Source: Marinomonas fungiae (GTDB lineage: Bacteria; Pseudomonadota; Gammaproteobacteria; Pseudomonadales; Marinomonadaceae). Taken from it: a stretch of 64,000 nt of DNA. The stretch lies in NCBI RefSeq assembly GCF_001418205.1, contig NZ_LIQF01000007.1, positions 32,826-96,825 on the forward strand, written 5' to 3'. Under the pieces are notes generated by a model. That model was given only the letters and a program-made list of their open reading frames with translations. It ran no database searches and was not told the origin of the DNA. Both the position numbers and the translations under genes were made by a program. Every line of letters starts with the position of its first letter. The first letter of the stretch is position 1. Positions 1 through 7,766 of the stretch are shown here, piece after piece.

Positions 1-632
1 TCAGAACCGTCTTCAGTCGTTGTGTCGTCACCAGCGTCTGCGTCGGAACCGTCTTCTGTTGACGCTTCGACTTCTGCAACGCTGATGTTGTAAGTGCCGG
101 ATGCTTGATCATCAAGATCTGAAAGGTCTAGGTAAAAAGTACCTGATTGTGGTGCGGTAAAGCTAAAGGTGGCGCTGGTTTCGTCACCTTCTTGGAAGTC
201 GCTCGAAATGCGCTCACCATCGCTATCACGAAGCACTAGGTAAGGAGAAGAAAGCTCGTCGCTGGTAACGTTAAATGAGTAGTTAACGCCTTCTTCAAGT
301 TCAATCGAGTAAAGGTCGCTTTCCATGCCTGATTCAATGGTCGCATCCAGAGCAGAACCTAGCTCAAGTGCAATGGCATCCTGCCCGTAGCTATCTTCAG
401 CTGGTGTTTCTTCTAGCTCTGGAAAAAGAGCGTCTAAACCATTCTGTGCAAAGTAACGCACGATTTGGCCTGGTGGTAAGCTGTCCATAATTTGTGCAAC
501 GGAATCAGCGTCAAACCCCTGTTCACTGAGGTTGTTGAGTAAGAAATCTGGCGTGCTCATTTGCTCTTGAGAAGCTGAGCGTGCTTGACCTAGTGAGTTA
601 CCCTGATTCGAAAATTGCTTATCTGATTTCAT
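1..632 (-). CDS. Acidic, probably secreted protein with PPC-like domain (partial)
   Basis: The reading frame is open from an ATG at 632 to the left edge (about 210 codons), so the C-terminus lies outside the window. The start follows a strong GGAGG site. There is no N-terminal signal peptide; the first 80 residues are polar. Residues about 85-190 resemble a bacterial pre-peptidase C-terminal (PPC) beta-domain, with the typical runs SDLYSIELEEG, YLVLRDSDGE and GTFYLDLSDL. After that comes a very acidic low-complexity stretch in which the unit TEDGS recurs. Large RTX-like proteins exported by type I secretion often lack a signal peptide and carry such acidic linkers, so a surface or secreted protein is the likely reading. 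The enzymatic or adhesive part, if any, is not visible. Confidence 0.75.
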   Translation of the reverse strand, partial: MKSDKQFSNQGNSLGQARSASQEQMSTPDFLLNNLSEQGFDADSVAQIMDSLPPGQIVRYFAQNGLDALFPELEETPAEDSYGQDAIALELGSALDATIESGMESDLYSIELEEGVNYSFNVTSDELSSPYLVLRDSDGERISSDFQEGDETSATFSFTAPQSGTFYLDLSDLDDQASGTYNISVAEVEASTEDGSDADAGDDTTTEDGS

Positions 633-1025
633 GAAGACCTCCGTCCTAAGTTTGGTTTCAGAGTGTTGAGCGAGGATGTTGTTCGCTAACACGCAATCCA
701 AGATAGGGGATTTGTTTCCAAGAGGGTGTCAGGTGAATGTTAAGGTTCAGAAAAGCTAGGATGGGAAAATTTACGTTTACAAACCATCAAGTGTAAATTT
801 GATTGAATACGGATTTTTATTTTCTAACATTTTGATAAATAAGGTTATTTTATATATTTCGATAATGCTTTATTAGATTTATAACGACTAACGACTCGTT
901 TAAACACTGGGCTTGTAGCCGCGGTGGAGGGCATCAAGAAGTTTGATAACCTTGCAAGCATTACGACTTTACATGCCGTAATGCTTGATAGAATCTTTAG
1001 ACTAGAAAGTTTTAGAGGCAATGTT
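633..1025. other. AT-rich intergenic region with two inverted repeats
   Basis: This 393-bp stretch holds no credible gene. It must contain the promoter of the minus-strand acidic protein. Two perfect inverted repeats stand out. The first is an 8-bp pair, 767-774 with 793-800 (AAATTTAC / GTAAATTT), about 135-170 bp upstream of the 632 start and a possible operator. The second is an 11-bp pair, 955-965 with 977-987 (CAAGCATTACG / CGTAATGCTTG), just beyond the end of the TauE/SafE gene. It could end that transcript, although no good T-tract follows. Confidence 0.5.
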
Positions 1026-1751
1026 TTAGGAAAACAACATTAACTTCATGGCAGCGATAGTCGAGATGATACGAACGAGCCATTTAAAGTGAGCTGGCTT
1101 CACGTGTTTCAAAAAGTGATAACCGATCAATATACCGACCAAAAGTCCAGGCAATGCATAAGCGCTCATCGTCAGACTTTCTGGCGTCAGTAGGTCCAAG
1201 CTTAAGTACATGGGTAGCTTAACCAGGTTAATAAGAAAGAAAGCCCAAGCACGGGTGCTGACATAGCTGTCTTTACTAAGCTTTTGTTCTAGTAGGAATA
1301 AACTAATTAACGGCCCCGAAGCGTTAGAGACCATACTCACCAGACCGCCAGCAAACCCCATAGAATAGGCGGTGATGGGCTTTTGCATAAAGGTCGCCTG
1401 CTGTGTATCCAGATACACGCCTAGAGCAATCATGCCAATCATAATGACGCCAAGCATGATCACAAACTGGCTGGCATCGAGGCCTGATAATAGATGCGCA
1501 CCAATAAAAACACCCAAGAAAGCAAGTGGTAGAAAACGTGCCAGCACCGGCCATGAAATATGTCTGCGGTAACTATAAACCGCCATCACATCAGTGATCA
1601 CGTAAAGGGGCAGCAGCACACCGAGCGCCTCAGGCCCAGGAAAGGCAATCATCACGATGGGTAGGACAATCAGTCCCATGCCACCGATGGAAAATTTGGA
1701 AAAGCCGGTGATAAGCCCAGCGATACACATCACCACTAAAGCGGTTGTCAC
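1026..1751 (-). CDS. TauE/SafE-family sulfite/anion exporter
   Basis: A 241-residue integral membrane protein with about seven to eight hydrophobic segments and the glycine-rich N-terminal GLITGFSKFSIGGMGL motif of the TauE/SafE (DUF81) family. A second half-repeat near residues 125-145 carries the matching GFAGGLVSMVSNASGP signature. The family exports sulfite, sulfoacetate or related organic anions; the substrate here cannot be told from sequence. The start is GTG at 1751 behind an AGGGGG ribosome site. It is divergent from a LysR gene across a 105-bp gap with a LysR-type dyad, so it is probably that regulator's target. Confidence 0.85.
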   Translation of the reverse strand: MTTALVVMCIAGLITGFSKFSIGGMGLIVLPIVMIAFPGPEALGVLLPLYVITDVMAVYSYRRHISWPVLARFLPLAFLGVFIGAHLLSGLDASQFVIMLGVIMIGMIALGVYLDTQQATFMQKPITAYSMGFAGGLVSMVSNASGPLISLFLLEQKLSKDSYVSTRAWAFFLINLVKLPMYLSLDLLTPESLTMSAYALPGLLVGILIGYHFLKHVKPAHFKWLVRIISTIAAMKLMLFS

Positions 1752-1810
1752 AATGGTCCCCCTTGATTATGAAATGGTATTACTTGATTGGCATTAGCAT
1801 AGCGAGAATA

Positions 1811-1831
1811 ATGAAATAAAAATAATTTCAT
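1811..1831. promoter_or_regulatory. Candidate LysR operator between tauE-like and lysR genes
   Basis: A perfect 7-bp dyad, ATGAAAT and ATTTCAT, separated by 7 bp lies between divergently transcribed lysR and tauE-like genes. LysR regulators usually bind interrupted dyads with T-N11-A spacing in exactly such a gap. The sequence shows the dyad; the link to this LysR is inference. Confidence 0.45.
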
Positions 1832-1856
1832 TTTTTGATTATTACGAAAGGAAAAA

Positions 1857-2771
1857 GTGATCATGAAGCTGGATCAATTACGGGCTTTTATTGCGGTGGT
1901 GGAAACGGGCAGTTTTCGCGCTGCCGCCGAAGCGATTCATAAAACCCAGCCGAGTATCAGCGCTGCCGTCAAAGCCTTGGAAGAGCAGTATGGCATTGTA
2001 CTACTGGATCGCGAAAGCTACCGTCCAACGCTCACCGCTGAGGGCAAAGCTTTCTTTAAGCAGAGTAAAAAGCTGTTGCTACAAGTAAATCAATTAGAGC
2101 ACCTGGGGCACCACTTAGCTCAAGGAACTGAACAGCAGCCGCTGCGCTTATGCATCAGTCAGATGAGTTTGACAGAACACATTGTGGGGCTGCTTAAGGC
2201 ATTTGATGCCGAACACCCGCACATTGCGGTTGAACTGACGACCGATCACTTAAACGGTGTGCAGGAACATTTGATCAAAGAGAAATCCGACGTTGCCATT
2301 GGTCCCAGCTATGGCCTTGATGATCGGCATATTTTTGTTGAGGTGGGCAAGTTGGAAATGACCTGCGTCGTGCATCCCGATCTGCTGCCTACACTGCAGG
2401 CAGGCTCACAAAAAGTGAAGCAGCAAGCGCTGTATTCTTTGCCGCAAATCTTAGTCAGTCGATCCGCGGAAGAACAAGAGCATCGCTTTGTCTTGCCAAC
2501 GGGGCGACGCTGGCATGTGAACGACTTCCAAGCAAAGAAAACCTTAGTGCAAGCGGGCATGGGCTGGGCGCGTATGCCCCATTACATGATTAAGGACTCC
2601 CTAGAGGAGGGGCGCTTGGTACGTATGGATGTGGAAAACTTCAGCTCCCATAGCCAGTTTCCTTTGTTTATGATTCGTCTTAGAAACCAGACCTTGAGTC
2701 CCGAGGCCAATGCGTTTTGGCGCTTTATCAAAAGCTATTTAAAAACACCTATCTCAGACAACGAAGACTAA
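1857..2771 (+). CDS. LysR-family transcriptional regulator
   Basis: A 304-residue LysR-type regulator. The N-terminal winged helix-turn-helix is clear at residues 3-62 (LDQLRAFIAVVETGSFRAAA, then the recognition helix TQPSISAAVKALE). A type 2 periplasmic-binding-like effector domain follows from about residue 90. The gene is divergent from the TauE/SafE exporter, which it probably controls. The start could be GTG at 1857 or ATG at 1863; both follow an AAAGGA site. Its stop overlaps by 4 bp the stop of the next, convergent LysR gene. Confidence 0.9.
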   Translation: MIMKLDQLRAFIAVVETGSFRAAAEAIHKTQPSISAAVKALEEQYGIVLLDRESYRPTLTAEGKAFFKQSKKLLLQVNQLEHLGHHLAQGTEQQPLRLCISQMSLTEHIVGLLKAFDAEHPHIAVELTTDHLNGVQEHLIKEKSDVAIGPSYGLDDRHIFVEVGKLEMTCVVHPDLLPTLQAGSQKVKQQALYSLPQILVSRSAEEQEHRFVLPTGRRWHVNDFQAKKTLVQAGMGWARMPHYMIKDSLEEGRLVRMDVENFSSHSQFPLFMIRLRNQTLSPEANAFWRFIKSYLKTPISDNED

Positions 2772-3607
2772 GCGGTTGCTTGGAAGCTTTGACTGATTTT
2801 AGCCGCTAAATGACTACCAAAAGCGGGATGTGGCACCGGCGCAACTGCCAATACAATGTCCACTGCCGGCAACGGTGGCAGGCTGGTGTCGCGGCTAATG
2901 GTTAATCCTGGTGACACGCTGGAGACCGCCATAGCGCTGATGCCAATGCCGCGGCGTAACAAACTTTTAATTGCCGTGGCACTCGACGAACTGGCGACTA
3001 AGGTATAGGGGCGGCCTTGTTTTTCCATGCCATCAATGGCCGCGCTGTGGAATTTGCAATCCGGCTCATACAGGACTAAGGGCAAACTCTCGTTTTCCAG
3101 ATTCTTCCCACCATGCACCCAGACCCCTTTATCATGCTTCAGTAGGTAGCCTTCTTCCGCATGAGGGGCGCGCGTTAAAATCGCCACATCGACCTTACCT
3201 TGATCCAGCATAAGGCGTAACTGGGAGCTGCAATCGCAGATAATGGTTAAGGTTTGCTGGGGCAAATGCTCGCGCATTAAAGCGACCACATCCGGCAGCA
3301 CGGATTCCGCATAATCATCTGGGCAACCTAATACCAGCGGTCGATGATGTACCGTGTGCTTAAAGTGGCTCATGGCTTCGTCGTGCAAGGAAAGAATTCG
3401 TCGAGCATAGCTCACCAGCTCTTGCCCTCGCTCCGTTAAGGCAACATTTCGTCCTTCCTTGGTAAACAGTGATTGCCCCGTGGCCTCTTCGAGCTTTTTC
3501 ATCTGCATACTGATGGCACTTTGGGAACGATAGGTTTGTTTGGCAGCACGGGTAAAGCTACCCGTATCGACAAAGGCTAGAAAACTACGCAACGCATCAA
3601 TATCCAT
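2768..3607 (-). CDS. LysR-family transcriptional regulator
   Basis: A LysR-type regulator of about 279 residues from the ATG at 3607, which gives the usual N-terminus MDIDALRSFLAFVDTGSF; an in-frame ATG at 3619 would add four residues. The helix-turn-helix reads SAISMQMKKLEE, followed by an effector-binding domain from about residue 85. It faces away from the glutathione transferase gene at 3725, which is its most likely neighbour target; no other clue to its signal is visible. Confidence 0.88.
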   Translation of the reverse strand: MDIDALRSFLAFVDTGSFTRAAKQTYRSQSAISMQMKKLEEATGQSLFTKEGRNVALTERGQELVSYARRILSLHDEAMSHFKHTVHHRPLVLGCPDDYAESVLPDVVALMREHLPQQTLTIICDCSSQLRLMLDQGKVDVAILTRAPHAEEGYLLKHDKGVWVHGGKNLENESLPLVLYEPDCKFHSAAIDGMEKQGRPYTLVASSSSATAIKSLLRRGIGISAMAVSSVSPGLTISRDTSLPPLPAVDIVLAVAPVPHPAFGSHLAAKISQSFQATA

Positions 3608-3724
3608 GGCACCATCCATTCATTAGCAAAACGAAAGTAATCCATTAAAACTATTCGCTAGTCATATAAATATCAAGGGCGCACAATGAAAGCACTTCTA
3701 ACCACTCGCTAAGGAACTGCTTAC

Positions 3725-4378
3725 ATGAAACTGATCATTGCCAACAAAAACTACTCCTCTTGGTCACTGCGCGGCTGGCTGGCGCTAAAAGCCTTCGACG
3801 TGCCGTTTGAAGAAGTGAAGCTCACCCTGTTTACGGATGATTTTTACCAGCAGCTCGCTATGTACTCGCCGGTTAAAAAAGTGCCTGTGTTGGTGGATGG
3901 TGACATCAATGTGTGGGATTCGTTAGCGATTGCGGAATACATCAATGAAACCTACTTGACGGGCAAAGGCTGGCCAGAAGATCGCGCAGCCCGTGCAGTG
4001 GCTCGCGCAACGGTAGCTGAAATGCATTGTGGTTACACTGCTTTGCGCAGTGCCATGCCGATGAACTGTCGCGCCCGTCGTCGAGTCGATATCAATGACG
4101 CCATCGCTAAAGACATCGCCAACATTGACGCCATCTGGGGTGAGCAGCGCCTACGCTACGAGTCACAAGGCGACTACTTATTCGGTGAATTCAGTATGGC
4201 AGACGTTTTCTTTGCACCAGTGGTATTTCGCTTTATGACGTACGGCGTCGAGCTATCTGAGTCGGCCAAAGCGTATCAACAAACCATGCTTAACCACCCC
4301 GCGATGCAAGAGTGGTTAGCGGATGCTTTGACTGAAACCGATATCATTGATGAAGACGAAGCAGGCGAGCCGGTTTAA
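3725..4378 (+). CDS. Glutathione S-transferase family protein
   Basis: A 217-residue cytosolic glutathione S-transferase. The thioredoxin-like N-terminal domain starts MKLIIANKNYSSWSLR, where the SSWS serine sits at the place of the catalytic Ser/Tyr. The cis-proline and glutathione-binding segment is visible in VKKVPVLVDG and the WDSLAIAEY run. An all-helical C-terminal domain begins near residue 90. The substrate is unknown. An AGGA site lies 8 nt before the ATG. The gene converges on the esterase gene with a 4-bp overlap at the stops. Confidence 0.88.
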   Translation: MKLIIANKNYSSWSLRGWLALKAFDVPFEEVKLTLFTDDFYQQLAMYSPVKKVPVLVDGDINVWDSLAIAEYINETYLTGKGWPEDRAARAVARATVAEMHCGYTALRSAMPMNCRARRRVDINDAIAKDIANIDAIWGEQRLRYESQGDYLFGEFSMADVFFAPVVFRFMTYGVELSESAKAYQQTMLNHPAMQEWLADALTETDIIDEDEAGEPV

Positions 4379-4995
4379 CCCTTCAAAATTTCCAACAAGC
4401 GCACGGATTCTTCGTGGTTGATGTTGTGTGCTAGGCCATTAAAGGTGTCCAGTGTGGTGCTGGCACCTAGGGCGTCTAGCCAACTGTAACCTTGCTCTGC
4501 GTGGGTCACAGGTATGACGGGATCGGCTTTACCATGCAGAAAGTGAATGCTGGTGCCCTGCGGTTTGTACTGTGGCGCGATGGCAAAGCGGCCAGACAGA
4601 GACACCACTTGTTTGGCCAAAGGCTCAGCGACCAGCTGGGTTGAAGACAGTGACATGATGGCGCCTTGAGAAAAACCAATGATGGCGGTGTCACCTGCCT
4701 CCACGTTGGCTTCTTTTTGCCAAGAGCGAACACTTTCAACAAACAGCGGTATCACCGCTTCGATACGTTCTAATCGGTTTGCTTCGGTCACCCCTTTAAT
4801 GGAAAACCACTGTAAACCTTCTCCTATGTCAAAACGAAATGGCGCAGCAACCGCGACGACCATGGTGCGATCCAAATTATCAGCGAGCCAGCGTCCCAGT
4901 GTCATCATACTTTCCGGACGCGAGCCCACACCGTGGTACAACAACACTAAGCGAGATGCGACAGCTGGTTTTTGGATAACAAGTGAATCAGACAT
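4375..4995 (-). CDS. Alpha/beta hydrolase, carboxylesterase (YpfH-like)
   Basis: A 206-residue serine hydrolase of the phospholipase/carboxylesterase family. The oxyanion region LLYHGVGSRPES, the nucleophile elbow GFSQG and the late GLAHNINHE histidine are all present, and HGKADPVIPV carries the acid residue. The family hydrolyses short-chain esters in the cytoplasm. The ATG at 4995 is preferred over an upstream in-frame ATG at 5007, because a GGAGG site lies 5 nt before it. Confidence 0.85.
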   Translation of the reverse strand: MSDSLVIQKPAVASRLVLLYHGVGSRPESMMTLGRWLADNLDRTMVVAVAAPFRFDIGEGLQWFSIKGVTEANRLERIEAVIPLFVESVRSWQKEANVEAGDTAIIGFSQGAIMSLSSTQLVAEPLAKQVVSLSGRFAIAPQYKPQGTSIHFLHGKADPVIPVTHAEQGYSWLDALGASTTLDTFNGLAHNINHEESVRLLEILKG

Positions 4996-5194
4996 AGTAG
5001 CCTCCATAACGTAATAAAAGCACTTTATAGCAATCGATTGAGTGAATAAATCGGTCTAATTTGAATGCTATGTTTCTTATTTTGAAACAATAAAACAGGA
5101 ACCATTTTGACATGCTAAGAATGGCTCGCCGCGTCTGGGAGGCAGTTGAAACTATGCAGTTTGCCTGAGTTTCGCGGCGGCTTTGATCAAACCA

Positions 5195-6133
5195 CTATGG
5201 CGTCTCCGGAATTGGACTGGTTTGCTTAGACGTGCGTGTTTGTAGCCAAAGACATACGCCAATGAACGCCATCCCCAGCCAGCCAGATACACCAAGTTGC
5301 TCTCCGACAATAGTGACGGCAAAGATGGCGGCGACCACAGGTTCAAACAAGGTTAATACTGTTGCGGTACTTGCTTGAGTTGTTTTTAAGCCAAAGCCAA
5401 ATAATACGTAGCCAAGAAACATAGGGACTCCTGCCATGTACAAGGCAACACTGATGTTATTCAGGTTGGCAAATAGTTGATCCCCTATGATGATTAATGA
5501 CGGCAATAGAATCAAAGCGCTGACGACAAACATACTGCTCATGGCGGCTTTTGAATGAACGCCTTCTTCCATCATGCGTTTACCGGTCCACGCGTATAGC
5601 GCATAGGAAGCTCCGGCAATAAGCCCCAGTAGAATACCGATCATGACGCCCATCTGGTCGGACGTCGATTGACTGGGCGCTGCACCAGAAAACGCAAGCA
5701 GTAGCATACCCAGTAAACCAAGCAATAAGCTGATTAACCAGATTCGGTTGAAGGGACTCTTTTTGCTGATTAGCCACTCCAGCAGAGCACTAGCAAAAGG
5801 CGCGCTACCGATGGTGACGACGGTACCAATGGCGACCCCAGCCAGATGCATTGCGCTGTAAAAGGTCAATGGATAAACCGCAATGCCCAGCGCTCCCAAC
5901 ACTACATACGCTTTTAAACGCCATAGTTTCCGGGTATCTCGTTGTAGGTTTTTTAGCGCTACAAGCGCTTGTAATAGTCCGCCAACGCCCATAGCAAAAG
6001 CGCCAATGGCTAACGGGCTGACATCGTGAGCAAAGCTTGCGACAGTGCCCGTGCTGCCCCATAAAAAAGAGGCGAGTAGAATGGCAATGTGACCTGCTTG
6101 AGGATTTTCAGTGTTGGCTGTCGCGGTAGTCAT
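5195..6133 (-). CDS. EamA/DMT-family transporter
   Basis: A 312-residue membrane protein with ten predicted transmembrane helices in two EamA repeats. The first begins IAILLASFLWGSTGTVAS and the second near residue 165 with LGLIAGASYALYAWTGKRM. Conserved ends such as LFEPVVAAIFAV fit the drug/metabolite exporter superfamily. The substrate is unknown, perhaps an amino acid or related metabolite. It lies directly downstream of an AraC-type regulator on the same strand with a 95-bp gap, so the two probably act together. Confidence 0.87.
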   Translation of the reverse strand: MTTATANTENPQAGHIAILLASFLWGSTGTVASFAHDVSPLAIGAFAMGVGGLLQALVALKNLQRDTRKLWRLKAYVVLGALGIAVYPLTFYSAMHLAGVAIGTVVTIGSAPFASALLEWLISKKSPFNRIWLISLLLGLLGMLLLAFSGAAPSQSTSDQMGVMIGILLGLIAGASYALYAWTGKRMMEEGVHSKAAMSSMFVVSALILLPSLIIIGDQLFANLNNISVALYMAGVPMFLGYVLFGFGLKTTQASTATVLTLFEPVVAAIFAVTIVGEQLGVSGWLGMAFIGVCLWLQTRTSKQTSPIPETP

Positions 6134-6159
6134 GATCTGCGCTCTTATTGCTTAGTGTC

Positions 6160-6169
6160 TATCATGATA
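6160..6169. promoter_or_regulatory. Perfect 10-bp palindrome upstream of the EamA gene
   Basis: TATCATGATA, a perfect palindrome, sits 27-36 bp before the EamA start codon, between it and the araC-type gene. It is placed well for an operator, but short palindromes arise by chance and AraC regulators usually bind direct repeats. Confidence 0.25.
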
Positions 6170-6228
6170 CGAGATGTTTTTTGAAATATTGTGCTGAAAA
6201 GACGCTTTTATGGTTTATTTAGATGGAC

Positions 6229-6942
6229 TTAATGACGCCCTGATAGCCTGCTTGGGGACAAACCAAAATGCTGGCGAAAGCGTCGGCTAAAAGCGGATAA
6301 GTCGCTGTAGCCCACTTGTTCGGCTATCTGCTGAATAGGTAAGTCGGAATGGGTGAGCAGTGCTTTGGCTTTTTCCATTCTCAGTTGAGTGATGTAATTC
6401 ATGGGGCTTACCCCCGCGTAGCGTTTGAACAACGTTTTAAATTGCGTAGCACTTAAATGGGCTTGCTGTGACAAGGTGTGAATGCATAACGGGGACTCTA
6501 AATGTTCCGTAATGTAGGTTTGCGCCCGACGAATCCTTGGATCGATTTGATGCCCCAACGTTTGCTCAGTCAATAATTGTTCAAACAGTTGAAAGAGTAG
6601 TTGCTCAATCTGTGGATGAACCTGATGCGCTAGCTGCTTTTCAACAAAGAGTAAAAAGCTTTGTAGAGGCTGGTTAATGTCAAATACCTGCTGCGATCCC
6701 TGCGCTAAGTTGGTGGGTAGGGTGTTCATATCAACGACCACAAATCGAGCGGCCTCATCGGCTTTAAAGCGATGCTCTTGTCCTTGTTTGATGACTACGC
6801 ATTCACCCACGGAGACACTGCCGCTAAAGCCCGGTATCTCAATCACTATGGCTCCTTGCGTTGGTAAAACCAGTTGGTGATAAGCGTGTATATGCGTATC
6901 GGTGCGCTTAGTGTAAGAACGAATGCTGACGGTATTTTTCAT
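6229..6942 (-). CDS. AraC-family transcriptional regulator
   Basis: A 237-residue regulator with an N-terminal cupin sensor domain (about 1-100, with HAYHQLVLPTQGAIVIE and VGECVVIKQGQEHRF) and a C-terminal AraC DNA-binding domain with two helix-turn-helix units (about 140-237, ending YSDLSAFSRRFRQHFGLSPS). It is upstream of and co-directional with the EamA transporter, which it probably controls. No clear ribosome site precedes the ATG at 6942. Confidence 0.88.
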   Translation of the reverse strand: MKNTVSIRSYTKRTDTHIHAYHQLVLPTQGAIVIEIPGFSGSVSVGECVVIKQGQEHRFKADEAARFVVVDMNTLPTNLAQGSQQVFDINQPLQSFLLFVEKQLAHQVHPQIEQLLFQLFEQLLTEQTLGHQIDPRIRRAQTYITEHLESPLCIHTLSQQAHLSATQFKTLFKRYAGVSPMNYITQLRMEKAKALLTHSDLPIQQIAEQVGYSDLSAFSRRFRQHFGLSPSRLSGRH

Positions 6943-7100
6943 AATTTAAAAAGATGTCGGTTGAGTGTCATGTTACTAAAGCATTGTTTCAATTGCTTAC
7001 TCATTCTATTGGAGCATCTCTTGTTTTATACAGGGACAAGTGCTTTGGTAAAAGAGTGGTCAGCCCTTTGTAAAGAAGATCAAAGTAATGGTGACTATAA

Positions 7101-7140
7101 GGAAGGGTTCAGGCATTTGAAAGGAAGGGTTCAGGTATTT
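7101..7140. repeat. 22-bp tandem duplication
   Basis: The unit beginning GGAAGGGTTCAGG occurs twice in a row, starting at 7101 and 7123, and the copies differ by one base over 18 bp. It lies in the 269-bp gap between the araC-type gene and the small membrane protein gene, about 70 bp upstream of the latter. That gap shows no other credible gene. Confidence 0.7.
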
Positions 7141-7211
7141 TTACATTCATGCTGGCGTCTCTAAATGCCTCTTCGTAAGGTAAGAACACTATCATCAAGG
7201 AAGCTAATATT

Positions 7212-7673
7212 ATGAGTGCAACCATTCAAAAGTTATTTGCCAAAGCTCTGGCTTTGCTGTTTTTCGTACTCGCGGCGATGGTCTGTGGTAGCAGTTTATT
7301 CACCGCAGTGGCGGATTTTCGGGGAGGGCAGGCGTTAACTCAGACCTTAATTCAAGTGATTAACTCCAATATCATTGCCATTGCGGTATTTGAATTGGCG
7401 ATGGTAATTAATAAGGAGTATGGCAATAAAAACGAGCATGACGTGATTGTGATGATGCGTCGTACGTTACCACGTTTTATCACCACCGTATGTGTTGCTT
7501 TGGCCTTAGAGGGCTTGATCATGGTGATTAAATACAGTCAAGCCGATATGGCGGGTAATCTGTATTACCCCGTTGCGATTGTCATTAGTGCCGCTTTCTT
7601 GCTTGTGGCGTTAGGACTTTTCCTTCGTTTCGTTCCAAGTGATAGCGTTGGTCAACAGGATCACGACAAATAA
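7212..7673 (+). CDS. Small four-helix membrane protein, PsiE-like topology
   Basis: A 153-residue protein with four hydrophobic segments (about 10-32, 48-68, 90-112, 122-143). A glutamate within helix 2 (AVFELAMVI) and a charged loop recall the phosphate-starvation protein PsiE, but similarity is in topology more than sequence, so I do not name it. AAGGAAG lies 8 nt before the ATG. It stands alone between an AraC gene and a flagellar-type promoter. Function unknown. Confidence 0.65.
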   Translation: MSATIQKLFAKALALLFFVLAAMVCGSSLFTAVADFRGGQALTQTLIQVINSNIIAIAVFELAMVINKEYGNKNEHDVIVMMRRTLPRFITTVCVALALEGLIMVIKYSQADMAGNLYYPVAIVISAAFLLVALGLFLRFVPSDSVGQQDHDK

Positions 7674-7708
7674 CTAAATTGGAATATCTTTTATACCGGA
7701 TTGTATAT

Positions 7709-7735
7709 TAATTAATCAAAGCGGGCGGCCGATAA
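7709..7735 (+). promoter_or_regulatory. Sigma-28 (FliA) promoter
   Basis: The -10 element is GCCGATAA at 7728-7735, an exact match to the flagellar sigma-28 consensus. The -35 element TAAT lies 15 bp upstream at 7709-7712, one mismatch from TAAA. Transcription would start near 7742, about 25 nt before the ATG at 7767, with an AGGGAGG ribosome site between. This places the downstream gene in the late flagellar/motility regulon. Confidence 0.7.
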
Positions 7736-7766
7736 GACGAGTTTACACACTCAGGGAGGCCGCCTC

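Noticed and set aside
6874-7164. Open frame of 96 codons on the plus strand overlapping the araC-type start
   Set aside because: No ribosome site, cysteine- and leucine-rich composition without a recognisable fold, and it runs through the promoter region and the 22-bp repeat.
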